A stretch of DNA of 64,000 nt, taken from an uncultured Rhodospirillaceae bacterium (GTDB taxonomy: Bacteria; Pseudomonadota; Alphaproteobacteria; Rhodospirillales; Magnetospirillaceae). Every line of letters starts with the position of its first letter. Position 1 is the stretch's first letter. Both the position numbers and the translations under genes were made by a program. The notes beneath the pieces are model-generated. The model was not told the origin of the DNA, made no database searches, and was given only the letters and a program-made list of their open reading frames with translations. The stretch lies in the NCBI GenBank assembly GCA_903941105.1, contig CAJANL010000152.1, positions 1-64,000 on the forward strand, read 5' to 3'. Shown here one piece after another: positions 7,165 to 15,274 of this stretch.

Positions 7165-8307
7165 GTGATTCCTTTGTGCGTCCCCAATCTCGGCGGCAAC
7201 GAGGGCCACTACCTGCAGCAATGCATCGAGACCACCTTCGTCTCGTCGGTGGGTCCCTTCGTGCGGCGCTTCGAGGAAGAAGTCGCCTCGGCCTGCGACT
7301 CGGCCGGGGCGGTCGCCACCTCGTCCGGTACCACCGCCTTGCATCTGGCGCTGGTGGCGGCGGGGGTCGGGCCGGGTGATCTGGTGGTGCTGCCATCCTA
7401 TACCTTCATCGCCAGCGCCAACGCCATCAGCCATTGCGGCGCCACGCCGTGGCTGTTCGACGTCGACGCCGCCTCGTGGACGCTGGACCCCGCCCTGCTG
7501 GCGGAAAGGCTGGCGGCCGAGACCGGGCGGCGCGGCGACGACCTCGTCCACCTCCCCAGCGGCCGGCGGGTGGCGGCGGTGATGCCGGTCTACACCCTGG
7601 GCACGCCCTGCGACATGGACCCCATCGTGATGACGGCGCGCGAGTTCGGCCTGCCGGTGGTGGCCGATGCCGCCGCGGCCATCGGCGCCACCTACAAGGG
7701 CCGCCCGCTGGCCGACATGGGCGCCGACCTGTCGGCGGTGTCGTTCAACGGCAACAAGACGGTGACCTCGGGCGGCGGCGGGGCGGTGATCGGCAACGAC
7801 GCCGAGGTGCTCGATCTGGTGCGCCACCTGTCCTCCACCGCGCGGGTGGGATCGGACTACAGCCACGACCGCGTCGGCTACAACTACCGCATGACCAACC
7901 TGCAGGCGGCGGTGGGCTGCGCCCAGATGGAGAGCCTGGCGGCCTTCGTCGGCGCCAAGCGCCAGATCCGCGCCACCTATGACCGCGAACTGGCCGGGCT
8001 GCCCGGAGTGGCGCCATTCCCGCAGCCGGAATGGTCGCATTCGGGCTGCTGGTTCTCCGGCGTGGTGCTGTCCGACCCGGCGCGACCCGCCGAGGACGTC
8101 CGCCAGCGCCTGCGCGGCGCCGGCATCGAGGCGCGGCCGTTCTGGAAGCCCATGCATCTGCAAGAGCCCTATGTCGACGCGCCGCGCACCGGCATGGCGG
8201 TCTCCGACGGCCTGTGGCACCGGGTGCTGACCCTGCCCTGCTCCACCAATCTGTCGGCCTCGGAGCAGGCCTTCGTCATCGATTCGCTGAAGAAGGCGCT
8301 GGCGTGA
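7165..8307 (+). CDS. legC: PLP-dependent sugar aminotransferase (LegC-like)
   Basis: A 380-residue DegT/DnrJ/EryC1-family aminotransferase. The N terminus IPLCVPNLGGNE is typical of LegC. The PLP lysine is K198 in FNGNKTVTSGGGG, and the cofactor-phosphate loop SSGTTALH and the D/A-rich strand VVADAAAAIGA are present. It would aminate C4 of the 4-keto-6-deoxy sugar made by the preceding enzyme. The GTG start is supported by a strong GAGGAGGA at 7153-7160; the frame upstream is repeat sequence with no homology-like features. The stop overlaps the next gene's GTG (GTGA). Confidence 0.88.
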   Translation: MIPLCVPNLGGNEGHYLQQCIETTFVSSVGPFVRRFEEEVASACDSAGAVATSSGTTALHLALVAAGVGPGDLVVLPSYTFIASANAISHCGATPWLFDVDAASWTLDPALLAERLAAETGRRGDDLVHLPSGRRVAAVMPVYTLGTPCDMDPIVMTAREFGLPVVADAAAAIGATYKGRPLADMGADLSAVSFNGNKTVTSGGGGAVIGNDAEVLDLVRHLSSTARVGSDYSHDRVGYNYRMTNLQAAVGCAQMESLAAFVGAKRQIRATYDRELAGLPGVAPFPQPEWSHSGCWFSGVVLSDPARPAEDVRQRLRGAGIEARPFWKPMHLQEPYVDAPRTGMAVSDGLWHRVLTLPCSTNLSASEQAFVIDSLKKALA

Positions 8308-9482
8308 CCGGGCACCGCCGCATCTGCCTGTTCACCAGCACGCGGGCCGAGTGGGGCCTGCTGAGCTGGCTGGCCCACGACCTCAAGGCCGACGCCTCGG
8401 TCGAGCTGTCGCTGCTGGTCAGCGGCTCGCATCTCAGCCCGCAGTTCGGCGAAACCTGGCGTGCCATCGCCGCCGAAGGCTTCACCCTCGACGAACGGGT
8501 CGAGATGCTGCTGGACAGCGACAGCCGTACCGGCATGGCCACCTCCATGGGCCTCGGCCTGATGCGCTTCGCCGAGGCGCTGGACCGCCTCAAGCCCGAC
8601 CTGCTGGTGCTGCTGGGCGACCGCACCGAGCTGCTGGCCGCCGCCTCGGCCGCCGCCTGCCTCAACATCCCCGTCGCCCACCTGCATGGCGGCGAGGCCA
8701 CCGAGGGCGCCATCGACGACGCCATCCGCAACGCCGTCACCGCCCTGGCCCACCTGCATTTTCCCTCGGCCGAGCCCTATCGCCGCCGCATCCTGCAAAT
8801 GGGCGTCGCCCCCGGGCGCATCACGCTGGCCGGCGCCCCGGCGCTCGACACCTTTGCCCGCCTGGCCCTGCTGGACCGCCCCGCCCTGGAAGCCGATCTC
8901 GGCTTTTCCCTGGCGCCGCCGTTGTTCATGGTCACCTATCACCCGGTGACTGCCGGCGACAGCGAACCGGTGGCCGAGATCGCCGAGCTCTGCGCCGGCC
9001 TCGACTGTTTCCCCGACGCCCGCATCATCGTCAGCCGCGCCAATCAGGACGCCGGCGCGCGGGCTATCAATGCCTTCCTGGAAGACTGGGCGGCGCGACA
9101 TCCCGAACGAGTGCGGCTGGTGGCCTCGCTGGGGACACGGCGCTACCTGTCGGTGGTCAAGGCGGCCGCCGTGGTGGTGGGAAACTCGTCCTCGGGAGTG
9201 ATCGAGGTGCCGGCCGCCGGCACCGCCTCGGTCAATGTCGGCGACCGCCAGAAGGGCCGCCTGCGCTCGCCCGGCGTCATCGACTGCGCCTGTGAGCGCG
9301 ACGCCGTCGCCGCCGCCGTCGCCCGGGCACTGACGCCGGAGCACCAGACGGTTGCCAAGCGGGCCGAAACCCCCTATGGCGGACCCGGCGCCTCGGCCCG
9401 CATCGCCAAGGTGCTGACCACGGTGCCCCTCGACGGCCTGCTGAAGAAGCCGTTCCACGATCTGGATATGCCATGCCCGTAA
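8304..9482 (+). CDS. legG: Hydrolysing NDP-sugar 2-epimerase (LegG/NeuC-like)
   Basis: A 392-residue WecB/NeuC-family enzyme with the GT-B-like epimerase fold. Recognisable parts are the N-terminal CLFTSTRAEWGLL, the DLLVLLGDRTELLAAA strand, the AHLHGGEATEG loop and, near the C terminus, VVGNSSSGVIEVP, which binds the nucleotide. It should hydrolyse and epimerise NDP-2,4-diacetamido-trideoxy-glucose to the free manno sugar used by the synthase next door. It starts at GTG 8304, overlapping the previous stop by 4 bp, and overlaps the synthase gene by 10 bp. Such overlaps point to translation as one unit. Confidence 0.88.
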   Translation: MTGHRRICLFTSTRAEWGLLSWLAHDLKADASVELSLLVSGSHLSPQFGETWRAIAAEGFTLDERVEMLLDSDSRTGMATSMGLGLMRFAEALDRLKPDLLVLLGDRTELLAAASAAACLNIPVAHLHGGEATEGAIDDAIRNAVTALAHLHFPSAEPYRRRILQMGVAPGRITLAGAPALDTFARLALLDRPALEADLGFSLAPPLFMVTYHPVTAGDSEPVAEIAELCAGLDCFPDARIIVSRANQDAGARAINAFLEDWAARHPERVRLVASLGTRRYLSVVKAAAVVVGNSSSGVIEVPAAGTASVNVGDRQKGRLRSPGVIDCACERDAVAAAVARALTPEHQTVAKRAETPYGGPGASARIAKVLTTVPLDGLLKKPFHDLDMPCP

Positions 9483-10513
9483 CCGTCATCGCCGAAGCCG
9501 GCGTCAACCATAACGGCGACATCGGCCGCGCCCTGGCGCTGGTGGACGCGGCGGCCGAGGCCGGCGCCGACATCGTCAAGTTCCAGACCTTCCGGCTGGC
9601 CGAACTGGTCACCGCAGCCGCCCCCAAGGCCGAATACCAGACCGCCAACGACGGCGCCGGCAGCCAGATGGAGATGCTGGCCCGGCTGGAACTGAAGCCC
9701 GAGGCGCATTTCCGGCTGGCCGAGCGCTGCCGCCAACGGGGCATCCGCTTCCTCTCGACGCCGTTCGACATCCCCTCGCTGCGCTTCCTGGTGGACGAAC
9801 TGGCCATGGACCGCATCAAGGTGCCCTCGGGCGAGATCACCAACGCGCCCCTGCTGCTGGCGGCGGCCGGCACCGGCCTGCCGGTGATCCTGTCCACCGG
9901 CATGAGCACCCTCGATGAGGTCCGCGAGGCGCTGGGCGTGCTGGCCTGGGGGCAATCGGGGCAAGGGGCTCCGTGCCGCGCCGCGTTCGGCGCGGCGGGC
10001 CTTCCCGAGGCCGTCACCCTGCTCCACTGCACCACCGAATACCCCACCCCCTTCGCCGAGGTGAACCTGCGCGCCATGGCGACGCTGCATCGGGAATTCG
10101 GCCTGCCGGTGGGATTCTCCGACCACTCGGTGGGCATCCACGCCGCCATGGCGGCGGTGGCGCTGGGGGCGGTGGTGATCGAGAAGCATTTCACCCTCGA
10201 CCGCACCCTGCCCGGCCCCGACCACAAGGCCTCGCTGGAACCGGACGAACTGGCCGCCCTGGTGCGCGGCGTGCGCGACATCGAGGCGGCCCTGGGCGAC
10301 GGCGTCAAGGCGCCGCAGCCCTCCGAGCTGAAGAACATGACGGTGGCGCGCAAGGTGCTGGTGGCCCTGGCGCCGATCCGCCGCGGCGAACCCCTGTCAC
10401 CCGCCAATCTGGGGGTGAAGCGGGCCGGGCGGGGGATCTCGCCCATGGACTACTGGGCGCGGCTGGGCACCCCGGCGGCCCGCGACTTCGCCGCCGGCGA
10501 AGCCCTCGAATAG
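9473..10513 (+). CDS. legI: Legionaminate/N-acetylneuraminate synthase
   Basis: A 346-residue NeuB-family synthase condensing phosphoenolpyruvate with a 2-acetamido (here probably 2,4-diacetamido-trideoxy) hexose to give a nine-carbon ulosonic acid. The TIM-barrel NeuB domain (IAEAGVNHNGD, KFQTF, LSTPFD, KVPSGEITN, LHCTTEYPTP, GFSDHSVG, EKHFTLD) fills residues 1 to about 275. A SAF antifreeze-like domain closes the protein (RKVLVALAPIRRGEPLSPAN). The linker before LLHCTTEYP is longer than in sialic acid synthases, as is common in LegI. It follows LegG in the same translation unit. Confidence 0.9.
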   Translation: MPVTVIAEAGVNHNGDIGRALALVDAAAEAGADIVKFQTFRLAELVTAAAPKAEYQTANDGAGSQMEMLARLELKPEAHFRLAERCRQRGIRFLSTPFDIPSLRFLVDELAMDRIKVPSGEITNAPLLLAAAGTGLPVILSTGMSTLDEVREALGVLAWGQSGQGAPCRAAFGAAGLPEAVTLLHCTTEYPTPFAEVNLRAMATLHREFGLPVGFSDHSVGIHAAMAAVALGAVVIEKHFTLDRTLPGPDHKASLEPDELAALVRGVRDIEAALGDGVKAPQPSELKNMTVARKVLVALAPIRRGEPLSPANLGVKRAGRGISPMDYWARLGTPAARDFAAGEALE

Positions 10514-10524
10514 GACGGACGCAC

Positions 10525-11589
10525 GTGCATCGCTGGCAGAAGACCATCCTGGGACCCGACGGCACCGTCGCCGACGCCATCCGCATCATCGAGGAGAGCG
10601 GCATCCAGTTCTGCATGGTGGTGGACGCCCAGCACCGGCTGCTGGGCACCGTCACCGACGGCGACGTCCGCCGCGGCATCCTGCGGGCGGTGCCGCTCGA
10701 CGCCACCGCCACCCACATCATGAAGGACAACCCGCGCGCCGGGCATCCCGACGACACCCCCGAGATCCTGCTGACCATCATGAACCAGGCGGTGATCCGC
10801 CAGCTTCCCTTGTGCGACGGTGGCGGCCATGTGGTCGGGCTGGTGACCATCGACGAGCTGATCGCGGCGCCGCATGGCCGCGACAACTGGGTGATGCTGA
10901 TGGCCGGCGGGCTGGGCAAGCGCCTGCGCCCGCTCACCGAGGACACCCCCAAGCCGCTGCTGAAGGTCGGCCACAAGCCGCTGCTGGAAACCATCCTGGA
11001 GACCTTCCTGGCGCACGGCTTCGCCAAGTTCTACCTGTCGGTCAACTACAAGGCCGAGATGGTCAAGGCGCATTTCGGCGACGGGCGGAAGTGGAACTGC
11101 ACCATCCGTTACGTCGAGGAGACCCAGCGCATGGGCACCGCCGGCGCCCTGTCGCTGCTGCCCGAGCCGCCCACCGCGCCGATGATCGTGATGAACGGCG
11201 ACGTGCTGACCAAGATCAACTTCTCCAGCCTGGTGGAATTCCACGCCGAGCAGGGCGCCCGCGCCACCATGTGCGTGCGCGAATACGATTTCCAGGTCCC
11301 CTATGGTGTCGTCGAGATCGAGCACGGCCGCATCACCGGCCTGGTGGAAAAGCCGGTGCACAATTTCTTCGTCAATGCCGGCATCTACGTGCTCGACCCC
11401 GAGCTGGTGGCGGCGCTGCCGCCGGGGCAATCGCTGGACATGCCGCAGCTATTCACCGAGGTCATTGCCGCCGGCCAGCCCACCGCGGTATTCCCCATCC
11501 GGGAATACTGGCTGGACATCGGCCAGCCCGACGACTTCACCCGCGCCAACGGCGAATTCGCCGCCAATTTCGCCGCCATCCTGGACTGA
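10525..11589 (+). CDS. ptmE: PtmE-like CBS-domain sugar-1-phosphate nucleotidyltransferase
   Basis: A 354-residue protein with two CBS domains (about residues 10-115), then a nucleotidyltransferase domain of the GlmU/RfbA fold from about residue 124 (MLMAGGLGKRLRPLTEDTPKPLL is the signature). VMNGDVLTKI is the metal site. This architecture is that of PtmE of the Campylobacter legionaminate pathway, which makes GDP-glucosamine-type donors; that supports a GDP-linked route here. The GTG start at 10525 has AGGACGG upstream; the frame before it lies inside the synthase gene. It ends 5 bp before the amidotransferase gene. Confidence 0.82.
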   Translation: MHRWQKTILGPDGTVADAIRIIEESGIQFCMVVDAQHRLLGTVTDGDVRRGILRAVPLDATATHIMKDNPRAGHPDDTPEILLTIMNQAVIRQLPLCDGGGHVVGLVTIDELIAAPHGRDNWVMLMAGGLGKRLRPLTEDTPKPLLKVGHKPLLETILETFLAHGFAKFYLSVNYKAEMVKAHFGDGRKWNCTIRYVEETQRMGTAGALSLLPEPPTAPMIVMNGDVLTKINFSSLVEFHAEQGARATMCVREYDFQVPYGVVEIEHGRITGLVEKPVHNFFVNAGIYVLDPELVAALPPGQSLDMPQLFTEVIAAGQPTAVFPIREYWLDIGQPDDFTRANGEFAANFAAILD

Positions 11590-11594
11590 GGCCC

Positions 11595-12908
11595 ATGCAA
11601 ATCTTTCCCCGCACCCAGCCCATCGACCTCGCACCCTTCCAGCGCGACCACGACCTGCCCACCCGCTACGGCCTGCCGGGCGAGGTCAAGTTCTGCCGGA
11701 GCTGCGTCATCTCGAACCAGCGCCCCAACTCGGCGCCGGAATACCGCACCACCGCCGACTCGCTGAAGACCACCATCAACTTCGACGAGCACGGGGTCTG
11801 CGACGCCTGCAATGCCGTCGCCCGCAAGACCGCCATCGACTGGGCCGCCCGCGAGGCCGAGCTGATCGAGCTGTGCGACCGCCACCGCCGCCATGACGGC
11901 CGCTACGACTGCATCCTGCCCGGTTCGGGCGGCAAGGACAGCGTCTACGCCGCCCATGTGCTGAAATACAAATACGGCATGCACCCGCTGACGGTGACCT
12001 GGGCGCCCCACATCCACACCGACTGGGGCTGGCGCAACTTCCAGCGCTGGATCCATGCCGGCTTCGACAACCAGCTGGTCACCCCCAACGGCCGCGTCCA
12101 CCGGCTGCTGACCCGGCTGTCGCTGGAGACGATCTTCCACCCTTTCCAGTCCTTCATCATCGGCCAGAAGTCCATCGCGGCCAAGTTCTCCACCCTCCAC
12201 GACATCCCGCTGGTGTTCTACGGCGAGAACGAGGCCGAGTACGGCAACCCGGTGGCCGACAACACCTCGGCCACCCGCGACTGGCGCTATTTCACCGCCG
12301 ACGACAAGTCGAAGATCCATCTCTCGGGGGTGTCGGTGGCCGATCTCAAGAGCGAGTTCGGCCTCGACGACAACGACCTGCTGCCCTACATGCCGGCCGA
12401 CCCCGAGGCCATGCGGCGCGTCAATACCGAGGTCCACTACCTGGGCTACTACCTCAATTGGCACCCGCAGAGCTGCTATTATTACTGCGTCGACCATATC
12501 GGCTTCGAGCCCTCGCCCGAGCGCACCGCCGGCACCTATTCCAAGTACAACAGCATCGACGACCGGCTCGACGACCTGCACTACTACAGCACCCATGTGA
12601 AGTTCGGCATCGGGCGGGCCACCTACGACGCCTCGCAGGAGGTGCGCAGCCGCGACATCACCCGCGAGGAAGGGGTGGCCCTGGTGCGCAAGTACGACGG
12701 CGAGTTCCCCGAGCGCTTCATCGACCAGCTGTTCGAGTACCTGTCGCTGCCCGAGGAGCAGTTTCCGGTGGCCTCGCGCCGGTTCGAGCAGCCGCTGATG
12801 GACCGCGACTACTTCAACCACCTGGCCGACCGCTTCCGGCCGGCGCATCTGTGGAAGCACGAGAACGGCGCCTGGGCGCTGCGCCACACCGTCTGGGGCG
12901 GAAACTAG
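11595..12908 (+). CDS. N-acetyl sugar amidotransferase (PseA/WbpG family)
   Basis: A 437-residue enzyme with an N-terminal zinc-ribbon-like cysteine set (CRSCVISNQRPN, CDACNA) and a PP-loop ATP-binding motif (LPGSGGKDSVYAA) at about residue 113. This is the arrangement of the PseA/WbpG family, which converts an N-acetyl group to an acetamidino group. Ammonia for the WbpG reaction comes from a HisH/HisF-like pair, and both are encoded directly downstream. The product is therefore probably an acetamidino-substituted nonulosonic acid or hexosamine. The true start is ATG 11595. Confidence 0.85.
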   Translation: MQIFPRTQPIDLAPFQRDHDLPTRYGLPGEVKFCRSCVISNQRPNSAPEYRTTADSLKTTINFDEHGVCDACNAVARKTAIDWAAREAELIELCDRHRRHDGRYDCILPGSGGKDSVYAAHVLKYKYGMHPLTVTWAPHIHTDWGWRNFQRWIHAGFDNQLVTPNGRVHRLLTRLSLETIFHPFQSFIIGQKSIAAKFSTLHDIPLVFYGENEAEYGNPVADNTSATRDWRYFTADDKSKIHLSGVSVADLKSEFGLDDNDLLPYMPADPEAMRRVNTEVHYLGYYLNWHPQSCYYYCVDHIGFEPSPERTAGTYSKYNSIDDRLDDLHYYSTHVKFGIGRATYDASQEVRSRDITREEGVALVRKYDGEFPERFIDQLFEYLSLPEEQFPVASRRFEQPLMDRDYFNHLADRFRPAHLWKHENGAWALRHTVWGGN

Positions 12909-12912
12909 GCCG

Positions 12913-13674
12913 TTGTCGACCCTCCGCCTCATCTCGCGCCTCGACGTCAAGGGACCCGACCTGATCAAGCCCATCCAGCTGGAGGGCGTGCGCAAGGTCG
13001 GCGACCCGCAGGCGTTCGCCCGGCGCTACTACGCGCAAGGGGCCGACGAGATCCTCTACATGGACGCGGTGGCCAGCCTCTACAGCCGCGACACCCTGAC
13101 CACCATCGTGCGCCGCACCGCCCTTGAGGTCTTCGTCCCCATCACCGTCGGCGGCGGCCTGCGGTCGGTGGAGGACGTGCGCGACATGCTGCGGGCCGGC
13201 GCCGACAAGGTGGCGATCAACTCGGCCGCCACCCAGCGCCCCGAGCTGATTTCCGAGGTGGCCGAGACCTTCGGCTCGCAATGCATGGTGCTGCAGATCG
13301 ACGCCAAGCGCCGCCCGGACGGAGGCTGGGAGGTCTATCGCGACTGCGGCCGCGAGCACACCGGCCTCGACGCGGTGGAGTGGGCGCGGCGAGGCCAGAG
13401 CCTCGGCGCCGGCGAAATCCTGCTGACCTCGGTCGACCGCGAGGGCACCCGCAAGGGCTTCGACATCGAACTGACCCGCGCCGTCTCGGACGCCGTCGGC
13501 ATCCCGGTGATCGCCTCGGGCGGCATGGGCAGCTTCCAGCATCTGGTGGAGGTGGTGGAGAATGGCCGCGCCGACGCGGTGGCCGTCGCCTGGCTGCTGC
13601 ACTACGACAAGCTGCCGCTGCCCGAGATGCGCGCCCGCGCCCATGCGCACGGCCTGCCGGTAAGAAGCATATGA
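12913..13674 (+). CDS. hisF: HisF-like cyclase subunit of the amidotransferase set
   Basis: A 253-residue beta/alpha barrel matching HisF throughout (RLISRLDVKG at the start, PITVGGGLRSVEDV, KVAINSAA, ILLTSVDREGTRKGFD, VIASGGMGS). No other histidine gene is present, and the gene lies between a PseA/WbpG-type amidotransferase and a HisH paralogue, as in the Pseudomonas aeruginosa wbpG-hisH2-hisF2 group. It should therefore channel ammonia for sugar amidination, not make histidine. Translation begins at TTG 12913, four bases after the previous stop, and its own stop overlaps the HisH start. Confidence 0.85.
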   Translation: MSTLRLISRLDVKGPDLIKPIQLEGVRKVGDPQAFARRYYAQGADEILYMDAVASLYSRDTLTTIVRRTALEVFVPITVGGGLRSVEDVRDMLRAGADKVAINSAATQRPELISEVAETFGSQCMVLQIDAKRRPDGGWEVYRDCGREHTGLDAVEWARRGQSLGAGEILLTSVDREGTRKGFDIELTRAVSDAVGIPVIASGGMGSFQHLVEVVENGRADAVAVAWLLHYDKLPLPEMRARAHAHGLPVRSI

Positions 13675-14306
13675 CCGCCGTCACCATCGCCGACTTCGGC
13701 AGCGGCAACCTGCTGTCGGTCCATCGCGCCCTGGCCCATCTCGGCGCCACCATCACCGTCGCCACCACGGCGGCCGAGATCGCCGGTGCCGCGCGGCTGA
13801 TCGTGCCCGGCGTCGGTGCCTTCGCCGATTCCATGACCAATCTGACCTCGCGCGGGCTGGCCCAGCCGGTCAAGGACTTCGCCGCCTCGGGACGGCCCTG
13901 CCTGGGCATCTGCGTCGGCATGCAGATGCTGTTCGATTCGGGCGAGGAATTCGGCGACAGCGCCGGCCTTGGCCTGATCCCCGGCGCGGTGCGACGCATC
14001 CCCGCCACCGGCACCGACGGCCGGCCGCACAAGGTGCCGCATGTGGGCTGGAACCGGCTGGCGGCGGTATCCGACTGGAGCGGCACCATCCTCGACGGCA
14101 CCCCCGAGGGCGCCTTCGTCTACTACGTCCACTCCTTCGCCGGCCACCCGGCCTCCGAGTCGCACCGGCTGGCCGACAGCGACTATGACGGCTGCCGCAT
14201 CGCCGGTGTGGTGCGACGGGGCAACCTGTACGGCTGCCAGTTCCATCCCGAGAAATCGGGCGAGATCGGTCTCGCCATCCTGGCCAATTTCCTGAGGCTG
14301 TCGTGA
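13671..14306 (+). CDS. hisH: HisH-like glutamine amidotransferase subunit
   Basis: A 211-residue class I glutaminase. It shows the nucleophile elbow LGICVGMQ (catalytic Cys about residue 83), PGVGAF near residue 45, and the His-Glu pair in FHPEKS near the C terminus. It would release ammonia from glutamine for the HisF partner encoded immediately upstream, with which it overlaps by 4 bp. In this cluster the pair most likely feeds the PseA/WbpG-type amidotransferase. Complete length; no damage seen. The stop overlaps the GTG of the dehydrogenase subunit that follows. Confidence 0.86.
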   Translation: MTAVTIADFGSGNLLSVHRALAHLGATITVATTAAEIAGAARLIVPGVGAFADSMTNLTSRGLAQPVKDFAASGRPCLGICVGMQMLFDSGEEFGDSAGLGLIPGAVRRIPATGTDGRPHKVPHVGWNRLAAVSDWSGTILDGTPEGAFVYYVHSFAGHPASESHRLADSDYDGCRIAGVVRRGNLYGCQFHPEKSGEIGLAILANFLRLS

Positions 14307-15274
14307 GCGAGCCGCAGCAAAGCCGAGGCAGCCAAGCCCGCGCATGCGGCAGCCCGGCGCCTGAGGGGCGATATGACGAACACGCCCTCGGCCTCGACCT
14401 GTCCTGGCGCGCCCGCGCCTATTACCAGATGGCGCTGATCCGGCGGGTGGAGAGCGGGCTGCTCGACCTGTTCGCCCGCAACCTGCTGTTCGGCACCACC
14501 CACACCTGCCTGGGCCAGGAGGCCGATGCGGTCGGCGTCATCGGCGCGCTCGACCGCGGCCGCGATCTGGTGTTCAGCAACCACCGCTGCCACGGCCATT
14601 TCCTCGCCTATTGCGGCAAGGCCCACGGGCTGGTGGCCGAGATCATGGGGCGCGCGACGGGAGTGTGCGGCGGGCGGGGCGGCAGCCAGCACCTGCACTG
14701 GAACAACTTCTTCAGCAACGGCATCCAGGGCGGCATGTCCCCCATCGCGGTGGGCGCCGCCCTGGCCGAGAAGGAGGCCGGCGGCATCGCCTGCATCTTC
14801 CTCGGCGACGGCACCCTGGGACAGGGCGTGCTGTACGAGAGCCTCAACATGGCGTCGCTGTGGAATGCCCCGGTGCTGTTCGTGGTCGAGGACAACGCCA
14901 TCGCCCAGACCACCCCCGGCAGCCTGAACCTGGCCGGCGAGGTGGGTGTCCGGGCCGCCGCCTTCGGCATTCGCGGCTTCCACCACGCCGGCACCGATGT
15001 GGAGGCGATCCTGACCCTGGCCGCCGAGGCGGTCGATTACGTGCGGAGTGGCCGCCCGGCCTGGCTGCACCTGGAGACGGTGCGCATGGGGCCGCACAGC
15101 AAGGGCGACGACACCCGCCCGGCCGAGGAGATTGAGCGCGCCCACGGCCTCGACCCGCTGCTGCTGCAGCGTGCCCGGGTGCCCGAGTGGGAAGCGCTGG
15201 AGGCCCGCGCCGCCGCCCTCGCCGAGGCCGCCCTGACCCAAGCCATGGAAGACCCGCCGGCATGCGCGTCGTAG
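14303..15274 (+). CDS. 2-oxoacid dehydrogenase E1-alpha-like subunit (TPP-dependent)
   Basis: A 323-residue thiamine-diphosphate enzyme of the AcoA/PdhA type: ALIRRVE, FSNHRCHGHFLAY, GGRGGSQHL, and the TPP/magnesium motif GDG (168-170) through VVEDN. Together with the next gene it would decarboxylate a 2-oxoacid and load the acyl group onto a lipoyl domain. The first 25 or so residues are odd: they are encoded by a copy of the intergenic repeat, and the repeat's own ATG (14373) is one base out of frame with the enzyme. No in-frame ATG precedes ALIRRVE, so GTG 14303 (overlapping the HisH stop) is the only reasonable start. Confidence 0.82.
   Translation: MSEPQQSRGSQARACGSPAPEGRYDEHALGLDLSWRARAYYQMALIRRVESGLLDLFARNLLFGTTHTCLGQEADAVGVIGALDRGRDLVFSNHRCHGHFLAYCGKAHGLVAEIMGRATGVCGGRGGSQHLHWNNFFSNGIQGGMSPIAVGAALAEKEAGGIACIFLGDGTLGQGVLYESLNMASLWNAPVLFVVEDNAIAQTTPGSLNLAGEVGVRAAAFGIRGFHHAGTDVEAILTLAAEAVDYVRSGRPAWLHLETVRMGPHSKGDDTRPAEEIERAHGLDPLLLQRARVPEWEALEARAAALAEAALTQAMEDPPACAS
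14304..14377 (+). repeat. Intergenic-type repeat, copy B, inside the E1-alpha N terminus
   Basis: This stretch repeats the wording of the gap at 56414: GAGCGAG at the left, GCCGAGGCA and AAGCC in the middle, then GCCCGGC (14352-14358), GAGGGG (14363-14368) and ATGAC (14373-14377). Here it is read through as the N terminus of the E1-alpha gene. The repeat-borne ATG is in the wrong frame for that enzyme, suggesting a past single-base shift rescued by the upstream GTG. Confidence 0.5.

Noticed and set aside
12913-14306. hisF and hisH as the cell's histidine biosynthesis genes
   Set aside because: No other histidine pathway gene except a HisC-like enzyme 30 kb away is present, and the pair follows a PseA/WbpG-type amidotransferase as in known sugar-amidination loci.
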